This document shows positions 8,713-18,279 of a stretch of 64,000 bases of DNA, piece after piece. The translations under genes and the position numbers were made by a program. The notes under the pieces were generated by a model. That model saw only the letters and a list, made by a program, of their open reading frames with translations. It did no database searches and was not told the DNA's origin. The stretch covers positions 313,001 to 377,000 of the forward strand of contig NC_016027.1 of NCBI RefSeq assembly GCF_000182745.2, in the 5' to 3' direction. Numbering within the stretch: position 1 is the first letter of the stretch; the number at the start of each line of letters is the position of its first letter. Origin of the DNA: Komagataeibacter medellinensis NBRC 3288 (GTDB lineage: Bacteria > Pseudomonadota > Alphaproteobacteria > Acetobacterales > Acetobacteraceae).

Positions 8713-9615
8713 GTGTTCCTGAGACAGTTGACATATCTTATAGCGCTTGATCACTACCGGCATTTTTCACGCGCGGCGGAAAGCTGCGGTGTGTCGCAAC
8801 CCGCGCTTTCGGCGGCGATCCGCCAGCTTGAATCCGAACTGGGCATTACCATCATCCGCCGTACGCGCCGATTCAACGGCCTGACGGATGAGGGCAGGCG
8901 GGTGCTTGACTGGGCACGCCAGACTCTGGCGGCGCTGGATGGCCTGCGGCAGGAAGCGGCCTTTGCCCAGCAGGTGGCCGGCGGCACGCTGTCCATTGGC
9001 GTCATGCCACCGAGCCTGCAGGCCATGCCCCTGCTGATGGAAAGTTTTCGTACCGCCATACCCGGCCTGCACCTTCAGGTCAGGTTGGGGTCAAGCACGG
9101 ATACCATCCATGGCCTGCGCCAGCAGCAGTTGGATCTGGGGCTGGTCTATCTTGACCAGATTCCGCCCGATGGGCCTTTTGAAACCCGGTCCCTCTATAC
9201 CGAACAGCATGTGCTGGTGGCGGCGGAACCACTTGAGCTTCCGGCCGGGCGGCAGGACTGGTCCTGCCTTGCGGACCTGCCGCTATGCCTGCTCAGCCCC
9301 GAAATGCGCACACGGCAGATCGTGGATGCGGCCTTTGGACAGGCAGGCGTAACCCCAACGATCATGCTGGAGACGAATTCGCTCGAAATCCTGTATGGTG
9401 AAGTGCTGGGTGGCCGTCTGGCCAGTATCCTGCCAGTTGCAGCGCTTCCCACCCATACCGGTCGGAATCGCTTGCAGATACGCCCGCTTGGTGCCTGTGC
9501 CGTGCCCGAAGTAGGGCTGGTGCGACTGGCCCCGACCCAGCCTACGACGCTGGCAACCCGGGTGTGGGAAATCGCGGCCACGCTGGAGATGCGTGATGTC
9601 TTTGCAATTGGCTGA
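8713..9615 (+). CDS. LysR-family transcriptional regulator
   Basis: LTTR of 300 residues: N-terminal winged HTH (FLRQLTYLIALDHYRHFSRA, then VSQPALSAAIRQLE, about residues 2-60) and a periplasmic-binding-like effector domain. I place the start at GTG 8713 because GGAGGAG (8701-8707) sits 5 bases ahead of it. Starting at ATG 8665 would add 16 residues unlike the family. The sequence resembles the CbbR/CynR-type branch but the effector cannot be read. Its divergent orientation to gabD suggests it controls that gene and itself. A 9-bp inverted repeat (9613-9635) without T-tract starts at the stop codon. Confidence 0.88.
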   Translation: MFLRQLTYLIALDHYRHFSRAAESCGVSQPALSAAIRQLESELGITIIRRTRRFNGLTDEGRRVLDWARQTLAALDGLRQEAAFAQQVAGGTLSIGVMPPSLQAMPLLMESFRTAIPGLHLQVRLGSSTDTIHGLRQQQLDLGLVYLDQIPPDGPFETRSLYTEQHVLVAAEPLELPAGRQDWSCLADLPLCLLSPEMRTRQIVDAAFGQAGVTPTIMLETNSLEILYGEVLGGRLASILPVAALPTHTGRNRLQIRPLGACAVPEVGLVRLAPTQPTTLATRVWEIAATLEMRDVFAIG

Positions 9616-9686
9616 TGGCGCATGAGGCGCCATCAATGCCGGAAGCGGCAGAGGCGGCCCATAACCCGCATTGACGCGGGGTAGAT

Positions 9687-9717
9687 ATAAAAACGGCAGG
9701 AACCGAGGTTCCTGCCG
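9687..9717 (-). terminator. Intrinsic terminator of cspA
   Basis: Perfect 10-bp stem cggcaggaac / gttcctgccg (9694-9703 and 9708-9717) with a CGAG tetraloop. On the minus strand it is followed by five T and TATAT. It ends cspA transcripts 6 bp after the stop codon. Confidence 0.88.
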
Positions 9718-9723
9718 AAATTA

Positions 9724-9930
9724 TCAGCCAATCTTCAGATTGACTGCAGAAGACTTGCCGTTACGACCTCTTTCGAGGTCATACGTCACGGCCTGGCCTT
9801 CGTTCAGGGTCTGCTGGCCAGCCTGCTCGACTGCGGAGATGTGAACGAAAGCGTCAGCGCTTCCATCATCAGGCTGGATAAATCCAAAGCCCTTCTGGGC
9901 ATTGAACCATTTAACTGTTCCTGCGGCCAT
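9724..9930 (-). CDS. cspA: Cold-shock domain protein
   Basis: Single CSD of 68 residues, an RNA chaperone binding single-stranded nucleic acid. RNP1-like KGFGFIQPDD (13-22) and RNP2-like DAFVHIS (26-32) are intact after the standard MAAGTVKWFNAQ start. AAGGAGG lies about 8 bases before ATG 9930. The frame stays open upstream to 10239, but that part is unlike coding sequence. The ~290-bp stretch to the next gene may carry a long 5' leader, as cold-shock genes often do. Which Csp paralogue this is cannot be told from one domain. Confidence 0.95.
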   Translation of the reverse strand: MAAGTVKWFNAQKGFGFIQPDDGSADAFVHISAVEQAGQQTLNEGQAVTYDLERGRNGKSSAVNLKIG

Positions 9931-10223
9931 GTGTTGGCCTCCTTGCGTAACCGGCACCCACGCGAACATGCGCGGAATCGAGACTTTTCGTTTTATCGGG
10001 GATGCCAGAAGGCCGCGTAGCGTGGCTGCATTTGAAATCTTGTCCGTAGCTGAAAAGTCCAGCCGTGCGGACCCTTCTACAGAAGCCGCGCGCAAATAGC
10101 ACGGGAAATATTGAAAATAATGAAAATATTTTCCGTAAGGCACGCAGCCCGGGTGCCGAAACCACTGCTCCGTTACCGAAAAAACTGTGTAATTCCGCGA
10201 AATACTGATCAGGGAATCGCTTT

Positions 10224-10913
10224 TTACAGGATGCACCACTGGCGCATCATGTTGTGATAGATGTTGGTCAGCGACAGCACGGCCGGGTCGCCATCCCCCA
10301 GACGTTCGCGCAGGCTGGTCACCTGCATGTCCAGATCGAACATGATCTGCCTGCGGCTCTCCTCCGCAATCATGGACTGTGACCAGAAAAATGCAGCAAG
10401 CCTGCTACCGCGGGTCACGGGTGTTACACTGTGCAGCACGGTAGTGGGGTAGAGGACCATGTCACCCGCCGGTAGCCTGATCGCCTGCTCATTGCCATTG
10501 GCGTGCATGGTCAACTCCCCGCCCTCGTATTCATCGGGGTCGGAAAAGAACAGGGTGGAGGACACATCGGTGCGGATGCGCGTGTGGATGCCACCTGCCA
10601 GAATGCCCCTTATGGCATTATCCACATGCGCGCCGAACTGCATGCCGTTCTCGTAGCGGTTGAACAGCGGGGGGCTGACCCGGTAGGGCAGCACCGCGCT
10701 GTTGAACAGGGTATTGCGACCCAGTGCGCGCAGCACGATCTCGCCCAGTTCGCGGCAGGCCGGGGTGTCACGCCCAAGCTGGAGGTTATTCTTGGCCTTG
10801 GCCGACTGCACGCCCGCCGTCTCGCGGCCATCGGTCCATTGCGCGTTTTTCAGCGTTTCACGGCAATAGGCCAGTTCATCGACATTCAGCAGGGCAGGGA
10901 TGTGCAGCAGCAT
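10224..10913 (-). CDS. piuC: Fe(II)/2-oxoglutarate-dependent PKHD-type hydroxylase (PiuC/YbiX family)
   Basis: Cytoplasmic dioxygenase of 229 residues, usual family length. The iron ligands are visible as HVD (H96, D98) and H161 in TVLHSVTPV, with R171 of GSRLAAFF as 2-oxoglutarate anchor. PiuC proteins travel with catecholate siderophore receptors; here the receptor gene lies 25 bp upstream on the same strand, so the two form an operon. The substrate in this family is not established, and a role in siderophore handling or iron-starvation adaptation is inferred. Expression is likely Fur-controlled with the receptor. Confidence 0.9.
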   Translation of the reverse strand: MLLHIPALLNVDELAYCRETLKNAQWTDGRETAGVQSAKAKNNLQLGRDTPACRELGEIVLRALGRNTLFNSAVLPYRVSPPLFNRYENGMQFGAHVDNAIRGILAGGIHTRIRTDVSSTLFFSDPDEYEGGELTMHANGNEQAIRLPAGDMVLYPTTVLHSVTPVTRGSRLAAFFWSQSMIAEESRRQIMFDLDMQVTSLRERLGDGDPAVLSLTNIYHNMMRQWCIL

Positions 10914-10938
10914 GGCGGAACCTTGGGCGTAGGACAGA

Positions 10939-13365
10939 TCAGTACTGTGCCGAAATATTGAACAGGAACGACCGCCCGATGGACGGTGTGACGCGGTTGG
11001 AGAACAGGCTGCCGTAGTTCAGCCGGTTATCAAGGTTATAGGCGTTCATGGCCACTTTCCAGTGGTTGTCGAAATGGTGCGAAACCATGGCATCGAACTC
11101 GACCGTGGCGGGCACGCGCGCTGTGTTGGCCTGGTCCAGCCATACGCCCTGCCGCCACGTAATGCCGCCGCCTATGGCCATGTTCCACGGCTTGCGCGGG
11201 GCGATTTCATAGCTGGTCCATGCCGTGGCCTGGTTGTGGGGCACGTACTGGATCTGGCCGCCCAGCTTTGATGTGGGGGAACCGGTCTTGGTTATGGTCG
11301 GGTCATACAGCGCATAGGTGCCATAGAACATCCAGTTGCGCAGCAATGTGCCCGATACGCTGAGTTCAAGCCCCTGGTTGCGCTCCTGATCGCTGGTCGC
11401 ACTCACGTCGCCGGTGGAGGGGTCGGTCTGGACAGCATTATTTTTTTCCAGCCGGAACAGGGCGGCGGTAAAGCCGATCCGGTCGTGGAAGGCGCTGTAT
11501 TTGGCACCGACCTCATACAGCCTGCTGCGCTCGGGTGATGCCGTTGCGCTTTTGGCCGTCATGGGTTCTGAACTGTTGGTGACATACAGGCTGAGCGGCG
11601 TAGTGGATTCCGACCAGTTGAAATAAACCATCAGGTTGCTGCGCGGGGTGTACATGATGCTGACGGAGGGGTTGATGGTGGTCTCGTTCTGCCCGTAATG
11701 CACGTCCGGTGTGGCGGTGCTGCCGCCGGTGGCGCTGTAATGGCTGTTCCAGTTGTCCCACCGGAAGCCTGCCTTGACCGACAGGTAATCCGTCAGCCAC
11801 ACTTGGTCTGACAGGAAGAAGCCAACGTCCAACGCATCGCTGTCCTTGTAGCATTTGCGGCCCACACCGTTACCGATATTGACCAGGCGGTTGGGGTACT
11901 GCGCGCAGTCTCCCAGCAGCAGGCCGGGTACGGCAGGCGAGGGGTCAAGCAGGCTGGTGCCGGGGCGGTTAGAGCCATAGGCATAGTTCTGGCGGTGATC
12001 AGTCACGTATTCCATGTCAAACCCGCCGATGATCTCGTGGCGGATATGTCCCGTTTTAAGGTGCGCCACGCCGGAGAACACATCCTGGATCGACCAGTCG
12101 CTCTGCCGGTAGGGCTCCGGCCCACCCACGCCGCCATTACGCGCCACCTGTGCCGCGGCAGGGTTGGATGAGAAGAAATCGGACTGGCAGGTGGAGGAGG
12201 GGGAGACGCCACCGAACGTGTTGTTTTTCAGGACCGCGCCGCTGCTGAAGTTTGAGCACGCTTCCTGCGATGCGGAGAAATAGCGGTGAAAAATACCGCC
12301 GCGCATGTCGTTATATAGTGTCAGGATCGGGCTGACCTTGGCTGTAAGCCGACCAGTGATCATGTCCGTGCTGGAATCATCCTGATCATAGCTGGTGCCG
12401 TACCAGTTGGTGCGCTTGACGCCGTATTCGGTAACCGGGCGGCCAATGGCGTTGGCGGATGAATAGACCACCGGCACGCCGTAATCGGGAATGCGGTTGT
12501 CGTTCTGGTGGAAATATTCCAGCACGAACGATACTTTTTTGCCCAGCCCAAAGGCGATGGAGGGCGCGATCCCCCAGCGATGGGAATAAAGCGCATCACG
12601 TCCCACCACGTTGTTCTCGTTGCCCATGGCGGTCAGACGGAAGGCGGTGGAACTGTTCAACTGGTAGTTCACATCCATCGTGCCCCGGTAATAGGACCCA
12701 CTGCCGCCCGAAAAACTGGCCTGGTAGCTGTTGCCCAGATGTGGGGTCTTGGTCACGATGTTGATCGCGCCACCCGTGGTGCCGTTGCCGAATACTTCCG
12801 ATGAAGGCCCTTTGATGACCGAGACATGGTCGTAATAGAAGCTGTCGCGTGTGTAGACGCCAAAATCACGCAGGCCATTTTCATAAATATCGTTCTGGGC
12901 GGCAAAGCCGCGGATCAGGAACTGATCACCTGCCATGCCGCCTTCACCCTCGCCAACCGAGGCGGTAATGCCGGGTACGTTCTTCAGTGCCTCATCAAGG
13001 GATTTGACATTCTGCTGTTGCATCAGGATCTGCGGCACCACGTTTACGTTCTGTGGCGTGTGCATGGCATCTTGCGGCATGCGGCTCAGGCCGATGGGTT
13101 CATGCAGCACGTTCATCGGTGAGGCCGTGACGTGGGTCAGGTCATGCGAGGTATCGGATGTGTGGTTATACAGATCCTGCATGGTGGGGGCCTTGTCCGG
13201 TGCGCTGGCTGTTTTGGCCGTGTCACTGGTCTTGGGAGTGTTGGCTGCCGGGTCGGTGGCGGCCTGCGCACCGCCTGTGGCACAGGCAAGGGCCATACTG
13301 GCTGTAAGCAGAGAGAAAGGCCGCAGTCTGGGGCGGATAACGGGATGGGGGGTCTTGTCTGTCAT
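10939..13365 (-). CDS. TonB-dependent siderophore receptor (Fiu/PiuA-like)
   Basis: Outer-membrane receptor of 808 residues for Fe(III)-siderophore uptake driven by TonB-ExbBD. Signal peptide ends near GGAQAA (about 36). The plug domain begins near VNVVPQILMQQQ and shows FLIRGFAAQNDIYENGLRD and VIKGPSSEVFGNGTTGGAIN. A 22-strand-type beta-barrel follows, ending in the aromatic FLFNISAQY. The plug resembles catecholate receptors, and the adjacent PKHD hydroxylase supports the PiuA/Fiu branch; the exact siderophore is unknown. A palindrome about 110 bp upstream (13475-13491) could be a Fur-type operator. Confidence 0.92.
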   Translation of the reverse strand: MTDKTPHPVIRPRLRPFSLLTASMALACATGGAQAATDPAANTPKTSDTAKTASAPDKAPTMQDLYNHTSDTSHDLTHVTASPMNVLHEPIGLSRMPQDAMHTPQNVNVVPQILMQQQNVKSLDEALKNVPGITASVGEGEGGMAGDQFLIRGFAAQNDIYENGLRDFGVYTRDSFYYDHVSVIKGPSSEVFGNGTTGGAINIVTKTPHLGNSYQASFSGGSGSYYRGTMDVNYQLNSSTAFRLTAMGNENNVVGRDALYSHRWGIAPSIAFGLGKKVSFVLEYFHQNDNRIPDYGVPVVYSSANAIGRPVTEYGVKRTNWYGTSYDQDDSSTDMITGRLTAKVSPILTLYNDMRGGIFHRYFSASQEACSNFSSGAVLKNNTFGGVSPSSTCQSDFFSSNPAAAQVARNGGVGGPEPYRQSDWSIQDVFSGVAHLKTGHIRHEIIGGFDMEYVTDHRQNYAYGSNRPGTSLLDPSPAVPGLLLGDCAQYPNRLVNIGNGVGRKCYKDSDALDVGFFLSDQVWLTDYLSVKAGFRWDNWNSHYSATGGSTATPDVHYGQNETTINPSVSIMYTPRSNLMVYFNWSESTTPLSLYVTNSSEPMTAKSATASPERSRLYEVGAKYSAFHDRIGFTAALFRLEKNNAVQTDPSTGDVSATSDQERNQGLELSVSGTLLRNWMFYGTYALYDPTITKTGSPTSKLGGQIQYVPHNQATAWTSYEIAPRKPWNMAIGGGITWRQGVWLDQANTARVPATVEFDAMVSHHFDNHWKVAMNAYNLDNRLNYGSLFSNRVTPSIGRSFLFNISAQY

Positions 13366-13474
13366 AATTGCAACAGCCTCTTAATTGCAGAAGGCTGCGA
13401 TACATTTTTTGATAGTTATTCGCAATATCATCAAAGACAGATAAGAGGGCCCTGTCACCTAAATGCAACAAATT

Positions 13475-13491
13475 CTCATTCTTAAAATGAG
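13475..13491. promoter_or_regulatory. Palindrome upstream of the siderophore receptor, possible Fur-type operator
   Basis: Inverted repeat ctcatt-cttaa-aatgag lies about 110 bp before the receptor start in an AT-rich promoter region. It only partly resembles the Fur consensus, whose core is AATGATAATnATTATC-like. The assignment rests mainly on context (iron uptake operon, fur gene elsewhere in the window). Confidence 0.35.
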
Positions 13492-13498
13492 GAACAAA

Positions 13499-13533
13499 GC
13501 AAAAAAAAGCCCTGCATATGATTTATGCAGGGC
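13499..13533 (-). terminator. Intrinsic terminator of the OprB porin gene
   Basis: Perfect 10-bp stem gccctgcata / tatgcagggc (13509-13518, 13524-13533) with a 5-nt loop. On the minus strand it is followed by an uninterrupted run of T (complement of 13501-13508). It lies 44 bp after the porin stop codon. Confidence 0.88.
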
Positions 13534-13576
13534 CGATATGCGTATTATGCAATACCTCCAGGGGAGGTGGATGCAG

Positions 13577-15298
13577 TTAGAGGTTCGCAATGACCTTCAG
13601 CCCCACCAGCGCCGCATTGGGGATGTGCTTGGTTTCGCCCGGACGGATCATGTATTCGAATTCGGGTTGCACCAGAATGCCGGGCACCGCATCGATCGCG
13701 TAATAGGCTTCGATGATATGGGAATTTGTCTGCGGCGCGCGCACCGAGGTGCCGAGTGAATAACCGGCTTCATAACGCAGGATCTGCCCTTCCTCCTTGC
13801 GGTGGCTGACATGGTACCACGAATACATGATGCCCAGCCTGTCCGTCACGCGCGACGGGATGACACCCGCAAAGGACAGGCCGCCATAGGCCTGATCCGA
13901 AATTGAGGTAACATGGGGCGTGTTATGGATATAGCCCGCCATCAGGTAACCACCCGCCATCTGGTTGCGCCCGCCACGACGGTAGACCATCTGATCGCCT
14001 TCAAACCAGAACATGTCCATAGGCGCTGAACGCTGATGACCTGCCGCGGTGCGCAGGGCCGCGGGCAGACCGATCCCGACCTGGTCGGGGTAGCGCGTGG
14101 TGTCATGCGCGTAGCCCAGCACGTAATGCCCCGGCAGGCGGTTGCGGGTCAGGAACGGCTGCCATGTAAATTCGACGGGCAGCATCAGTCCGGTGGCCTT
14201 TTCTGACCCCCATGCCCACCCGCTGGGGTTGTCGGACAAAGCGTTGACCGAGTAAGCACCAAGCTGGATGGCGGTGTCACGCGTGGGGCGCATGCGGATG
14301 CGGCTGCCCCATGTGGCTTTGGGATACACGCTAAAGCCAGGATCGAGCTTGAGCGCGACGGGGGCTGAGCATGTAACCATGAACGAGCACAGCAGTGGCG
14401 ACGTTGCGAACACATGCGTCAGTGCCATGCGGCCAAAGGTTACATCCAGCCGGTTGTCGAGCAGTTTCTTCTCGGCATAGAAATCAACCAGATGGGCCAC
14501 CACGTTGCCCGACAGGCCATAGACTTCCTGTAAATTGACGTAATATTCCCCCACCCGGTCGTGGCTTACGGCGCGACCCGCGCGTTCCATCACCAGTGTG
14601 TGAACGGACCAGCCTTTTATGCCAGCCATCTTTTCCAGGTCGAAGTTCACCTGCGCGGTCAGTTCGTGCACATAGCTCATGCCACGCTTCACCCCGCCAT
14701 TGATCACGCCCATGGCCTCACCCTTGTAGGTGAAGGCAAAGCTCACGCCATGGTCGCGCAGCCTGTTCCGTAGCGGGCTGAGTTGCGGCACCAGGTGTCC
14801 GCTGCCTGCTGTGGGCACATAATATGGGTCTTCCAGGTCGGAATCATGCTGTGCATCCACCCAGGCGGGCAGGAAGCCCGATGGACCCTCGTGGTGTGTC
14901 AGGGCATCAAGTTCTATCTTGTGGAAGGCCTTGGAGTCACCGGGGCTGCTGACGGGGGCCACGCTGATGGTTGCAAGCCCGGCCGAAGGGTACAGCGGCA
15001 CCCCGCTTGGCGGGATGGGCGTGTTGGGCGGCCGGCGAATGGCCTGGGGCGTGGGGCCAAGGCGTTCGGCATCAATCATGTTGAGCCTGATCTGGCTGGC
15101 CTGTGGGGCAGATGTTGCGGGAACGGCCGGTACCGCATTGACGGAAACAAGCGAGGGCACGCCCCCCGCTGGGGCGACCTGCGCATGCGCTGCGGGCAGC
15201 GCCGTGGTGGCCGTGCCCATGGCTAGCAGCCATGTACGGGTACGGAAAAACGGATGGCGTGCACGCCCGTTGCGGGCATGCCGGATCTGTTTTGTCAT
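13577..15298 (-). CDS. oprB: Carbohydrate-selective porin, OprB family
   Basis: Outer-membrane porin of 573 residues for sugar diffusion, the type acetic acid bacteria use to feed periplasmic dehydrogenases. A signal peptide (basic RHARNGRARHPFFRTR, hydrophobic core, AHA-Q) is followed by a ~100-residue Pro/Ala linker. The OprB barrel begins near HGVSFAFTYKGEAMGVINGG, with typical repeats such as YVLGYAHDTTRYPD and EAYYAIDAVPGILVQPEFEYM near the end. ATG 15298 was chosen because it gives a canonical signal peptide; 49 upstream codons in the same frame are Pro/Arg-rich and unlikely. The ribosome site is weak. Confidence 0.9.
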   Translation of the reverse strand: MTKQIRHARNGRARHPFFRTRTWLLAMGTATTALPAAHAQVAPAGGVPSLVSVNAVPAVPATSAPQASQIRLNMIDAERLGPTPQAIRRPPNTPIPPSGVPLYPSAGLATISVAPVSSPGDSKAFHKIELDALTHHEGPSGFLPAWVDAQHDSDLEDPYYVPTAGSGHLVPQLSPLRNRLRDHGVSFAFTYKGEAMGVINGGVKRGMSYVHELTAQVNFDLEKMAGIKGWSVHTLVMERAGRAVSHDRVGEYYVNLQEVYGLSGNVVAHLVDFYAEKKLLDNRLDVTFGRMALTHVFATSPLLCSFMVTCSAPVALKLDPGFSVYPKATWGSRIRMRPTRDTAIQLGAYSVNALSDNPSGWAWGSEKATGLMLPVEFTWQPFLTRNRLPGHYVLGYAHDTTRYPDQVGIGLPAALRTAAGHQRSAPMDMFWFEGDQMVYRRGGRNQMAGGYLMAGYIHNTPHVTSISDQAYGGLSFAGVIPSRVTDRLGIMYSWYHVSHRKEEGQILRYEAGYSLGTSVRAPQTNSHIIEAYYAIDAVPGILVQPEFEYMIRPGETKHIPNAALVGLKVIANL

Positions 15299-15603
15299 GT
15301 CTGTCGGTTTTCTCGTGGCCCGGTCAGCAGCGACGGGGCATGGATACGCGGCGAGGATGCCGGGTGGGGTACGCTCAGCCGTGCGACCGGAGGGCGGCAA
15401 GGCGGGCGGGGACAACAGGTACCCAAGTGGGATGAACCGGATCAATCATGATGTGTCTGACCATTTGTTATTATTTTTTATGGTCGGAACAGTATAGGAT
15501 AAAATTATCAAAACGCCAAATTATTTATAACTATATTAATTTTGCATTGCACAAATTATAACTTTATTTCAAAAATCATTCTGCTTTTAGTTGTTTACAC
15601 ATC
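15299..15603. other. Divergent intergenic region, oprB / phoR
   Basis: The half next to oprB is GC-rich. The stretch 15450-15600 is strongly AT-rich and probably holds the promoters of both divergent genes. I see no convincing operator or Pho box. Confidence 0.5.
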
Positions 15604-16848
15604 ATGGTATCGCCCATGTCAGCCCATGGGGCAGGTCGGGAATGGGGGAATGGTGTGGCGGCGCTTGTTCTGCTGGTGGTTGGCCTGATTGTGGGTGCCC
15701 TGGGGGTGTGGTTTGTTCTGAACCGGCATGCCGTGGCCGAGCGACTGCCCTATTATCCCGCCATGCGCGTGGCGGTGGATCCCGTGCATGGTGTGGATGA
15801 GGACACGATCGCGGTGGATGACCTGCCTGTGGCCCTGCTGGTGCTGGGGCGCAATGGTCGTCTGCTGCATGCCGGGGCCCGCGCGCAGGGTGAATTTGCC
15901 GAAGGGCTGGGCGCCATGATCCGCCATCCCGCCCTGCAGCGCGCCGTAAGCGAGTTGCAGCCCGGCAGCGTGACCGAAGTCCGGATTGAGGCGGACGTGC
16001 CGGTGCGCCGGGTGGTACAGGGTTTTGTAAAGGCGGCGTTGTGGCACGGGCATCCTGCCTGCGTGGTGGTGCTGCTTGATGCGACCGCACGTGATGCGCT
16101 GGATCGTGCGCGCAGTGATTTTGTGGCCCATGCCAGTCATGAACTGCGTACGCCGCTTGCCGCCCTGATCGGCTTTATCGAGACGTTACAGGGGCCTGCT
16201 GCAAATGATGGGGCCGCACGGCAGAAATTTCTTGGTATCATGGCGCGTCAGGCCAGTCGCATGCAGCGCTTGATTGACCGACTGCTCTACCTGTCACGGG
16301 TGCAGATGCTTGAGCACCAACGCCCGCAGGGGCAGGTGTTGTTGACCGACCTGATGGGCCGCCTGCGTGATGAGTTGCAGGGTAAACCCGCCGAGGAACG
16401 GGCGGCGCTGGTTGTCCATGCTGCCCCGCCGGGCAGCCTACGCGGCGATGCGGACCAGATCCTGCAGGTGCTGGTCAATCTGTGTGAGAACGCGCTGCGC
16501 TATGGTCGGCCGCAGTCACCGGCGGTGCCGCGTATCGAAATCGGGACGCAATGGCTGGAAACGGGCGGGCTGCTTCTGTCCGTGCGTGATAACGGGCCGG
16601 GGATCGAGGCACAGCACCTGCCGCGCCTGACCGAGCGTTTCTACCGTATAACCCAGCCCGCCGGGCGCAATACGGGCGATCAGGGCACGGGGCTGGGCCT
16701 TGCCATCGTGCGCCATATCGTGGACCGCCATGGTGGGCGGCTGGACATAACCAGTGTACCGGGGGAGGGAACGTGCTGCACCGTCTGGCTGCCTGGTCAG
16801 CCGCTTGCAGCGGGTGAGGGCGATGGCAGTGGCATTCATACGGATTGA
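15604..16848 (+). CDS. phoR: PhoR-type sensor histidine kinase
   Basis: Membrane-bound histidine kinase of 414 residues. One transmembrane segment (about 19-39), a PAS-like linker (about 72-160), a HisKA box VAHASHELRTPLAALIGFIE with phospho-acceptor H179, and a HATPase domain with NLCENALRYG (N-box), VRDNGPGI (G1) and GTGLGLAIV (G2). The single-TM plus PAS layout and the ASHELRTPL...GFIETL box are typical of PhoR, which controls PhoB in phosphate starvation. No response regulator is adjacent and the pst genes lie 31 kb away, so the phosphate role rests on family resemblance. No good ribosome site precedes either ATG (15604 or 15616). Confidence 0.75.
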   Translation: MVSPMSAHGAGREWGNGVAALVLLVVGLIVGALGVWFVLNRHAVAERLPYYPAMRVAVDPVHGVDEDTIAVDDLPVALLVLGRNGRLLHAGARAQGEFAEGLGAMIRHPALQRAVSELQPGSVTEVRIEADVPVRRVVQGFVKAALWHGHPACVVVLLDATARDALDRARSDFVAHASHELRTPLAALIGFIETLQGPAANDGAARQKFLGIMARQASRMQRLIDRLLYLSRVQMLEHQRPQGQVLLTDLMGRLRDELQGKPAEERAALVVHAAPPGSLRGDADQILQVLVNLCENALRYGRPQSPAVPRIEIGTQWLETGGLLLSVRDNGPGIEAQHLPRLTERFYRITQPAGRNTGDQGTGLGLAIVRHIVDRHGGRLDITSVPGEGTCCTVWLPGQPLAAGEGDGSGIHTD

Positions 16849-17156
16849 TATTATCAAACGTAATGTTTTTAATATGGCTCTAGTTCTGTGTGTAGTCTGG
16901 TTCAGACCGTGTTTCGCGCTTGACGGCAGCCAGACGTGCATGATGTAGTAAGCGGGAGAGTAGAAGCGGTCGGGATCTCTGTCCTGGGCATTGCTCCGCA
17001 CCAATCTTTTCCTGATTAGTGGGCCGCTGAAATGCACACATATTTCCTGATATCCAGGCACGCCGTAAATGGTCAGCGCAAGGCCGCCGGTATGATGTTG
17101 TCGTGCATCTGCAACACCCGTCCGCAGGAATGAACATCCTACCCGGAGAATACGGC
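16849..17156. other. Intergenic region between phoR and the 2OG oxygenase
   Basis: A small palindrome ttgata-t-tatcaa (16845-16857) overlaps the phoR stop codon. Beyond it I see no gene, no terminator with a T-tract and no recognisable operator. Confidence 0.4.
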
Positions 17157-18152
17157 ATGTCTGCTCACTCTGAATACAAACTGGCCGAACTTGAGCGTGA
17201 AACCCGGATCGGGGGCGCTGGCATCTGTGTTGCGCGTGAAATTCCCCGCATCGACATTTCGGATTATGCGCACCGCAAGGAAGCCATTGCCGATGCGCTA
17301 TGGGAAGCCGCAACTCAGGTCGGCTTTTTCCAGGTGTTTAATCACGGCATTCCCGAAGAGGACATTGACGCAGCCTTTGCCACCGCAGGCGAATTCTTTG
17401 ACCTGTCCATGGCGGAAAAGGAACGCCATGCCCGCAGGCCAGACTCGAACGCGGGCTGGGAATACCGCGCGCAGGTCCGTCCTTCCACCGGCACACCAGA
17501 TAACAAGGAATCCTACCAGATTACCTTGCCGGACATGGCGGGCCTGTGGCCCACCGCCACGGAACTGCCCGGCTTTAAGGAACGGATGTGCCGTTTCGAG
17601 CGACAGAACTGGGAACTGGGTATGAAGATCCTGTCCTGTTTTGCAATCCGGCTGGGCTTCGATGCGGATTTCTTCACCCATAACCATGATCCGGCATCGC
17701 CTTATTACCAGAGCACGCTGCGCCTGATCCATTACATGAGCATGGAAGCTGCTACGGATGCGGATTTCGACCTGTGGCGCGCGGGCGCGCATTCCGATTT
17801 TGACTGCCTGACCCTGCTGCACCAGCGACCGGGGCAGGGTGGCCTGCAGGTCTGCCCTGGCATGGAGGCGGATGCGCCTGCCTGGACCGATGTGCCCCCG
17901 CTGCGCGGGGCGGTGACCTGCAATATCGGTGACATGCTGATGCGCTGGAGCGATGACCGCCTGCGCTCCACTTTGCACCGGGTGCGCATGCCCCGACGCG
18001 ATGAATATCTGGGACCACGGCTGTCGTTGCCGTTCTTCTGTCAGGCCAACCGTGATGCGGTGATTCAGGGGCCACTGAAGAAATACGCGCCCATCACCGC
18101 AAGCGATTACCTGAATGAACGCATTCGTGCCAACTATACCCCCCGCGCCTGA
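17157..18152 (+). CDS. 2-oxoglutarate/Fe(II) oxygenase, isopenicillin N synthase-like family
   Basis: Non-haem iron oxygenase of 331 residues. The N-terminal DIOX_N region runs from REIPRIDISDY through VGFFQVFNHGIPEEDI (about 28-70). The catalytic barrel has HSD (H212, D214) and H274 in TLHRVRMP as iron ligands, and R288 with S290 (RLS) binding 2-oxoglutarate. Start chosen at 17157, with GGAG 8 bases upstream; ATG 17130 is an alternative. The family includes ethylene-forming enzyme, gibberellin-type and amino-acid oxygenases, so the substrate cannot be named. It appears monocistronic. Confidence 0.8.
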   Translation: MSAHSEYKLAELERETRIGGAGICVAREIPRIDISDYAHRKEAIADALWEAATQVGFFQVFNHGIPEEDIDAAFATAGEFFDLSMAEKERHARRPDSNAGWEYRAQVRPSTGTPDNKESYQITLPDMAGLWPTATELPGFKERMCRFERQNWELGMKILSCFAIRLGFDADFFTHNHDPASPYYQSTLRLIHYMSMEAATDADFDLWRAGAHSDFDCLTLLHQRPGQGGLQVCPGMEADAPAWTDVPPLRGAVTCNIGDMLMRWSDDRLRSTLHRVRMPRRDEYLGPRLSLPFFCQANRDAVIQGPLKKYAPITASDYLNERIRANYTPRA

Positions 18153-18279
18153 TCGCGCAGGGGCAGGTGCCCAAATAATTGCGGCGCAGTCCTCCCCTGC
18201 GCACGAAGTTCAGGAAGATAACGTGTGCGCGGCGGATATGCATGCGGGAGGGATAGACGGGATGTAGCGTCACCCCCAT

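Noticed and set aside
9931-10239. N-terminal extension of the cold-shock protein
   Set aside because: Upstream residues are unlike any CSD protein, and a perfect SD precedes 9930.
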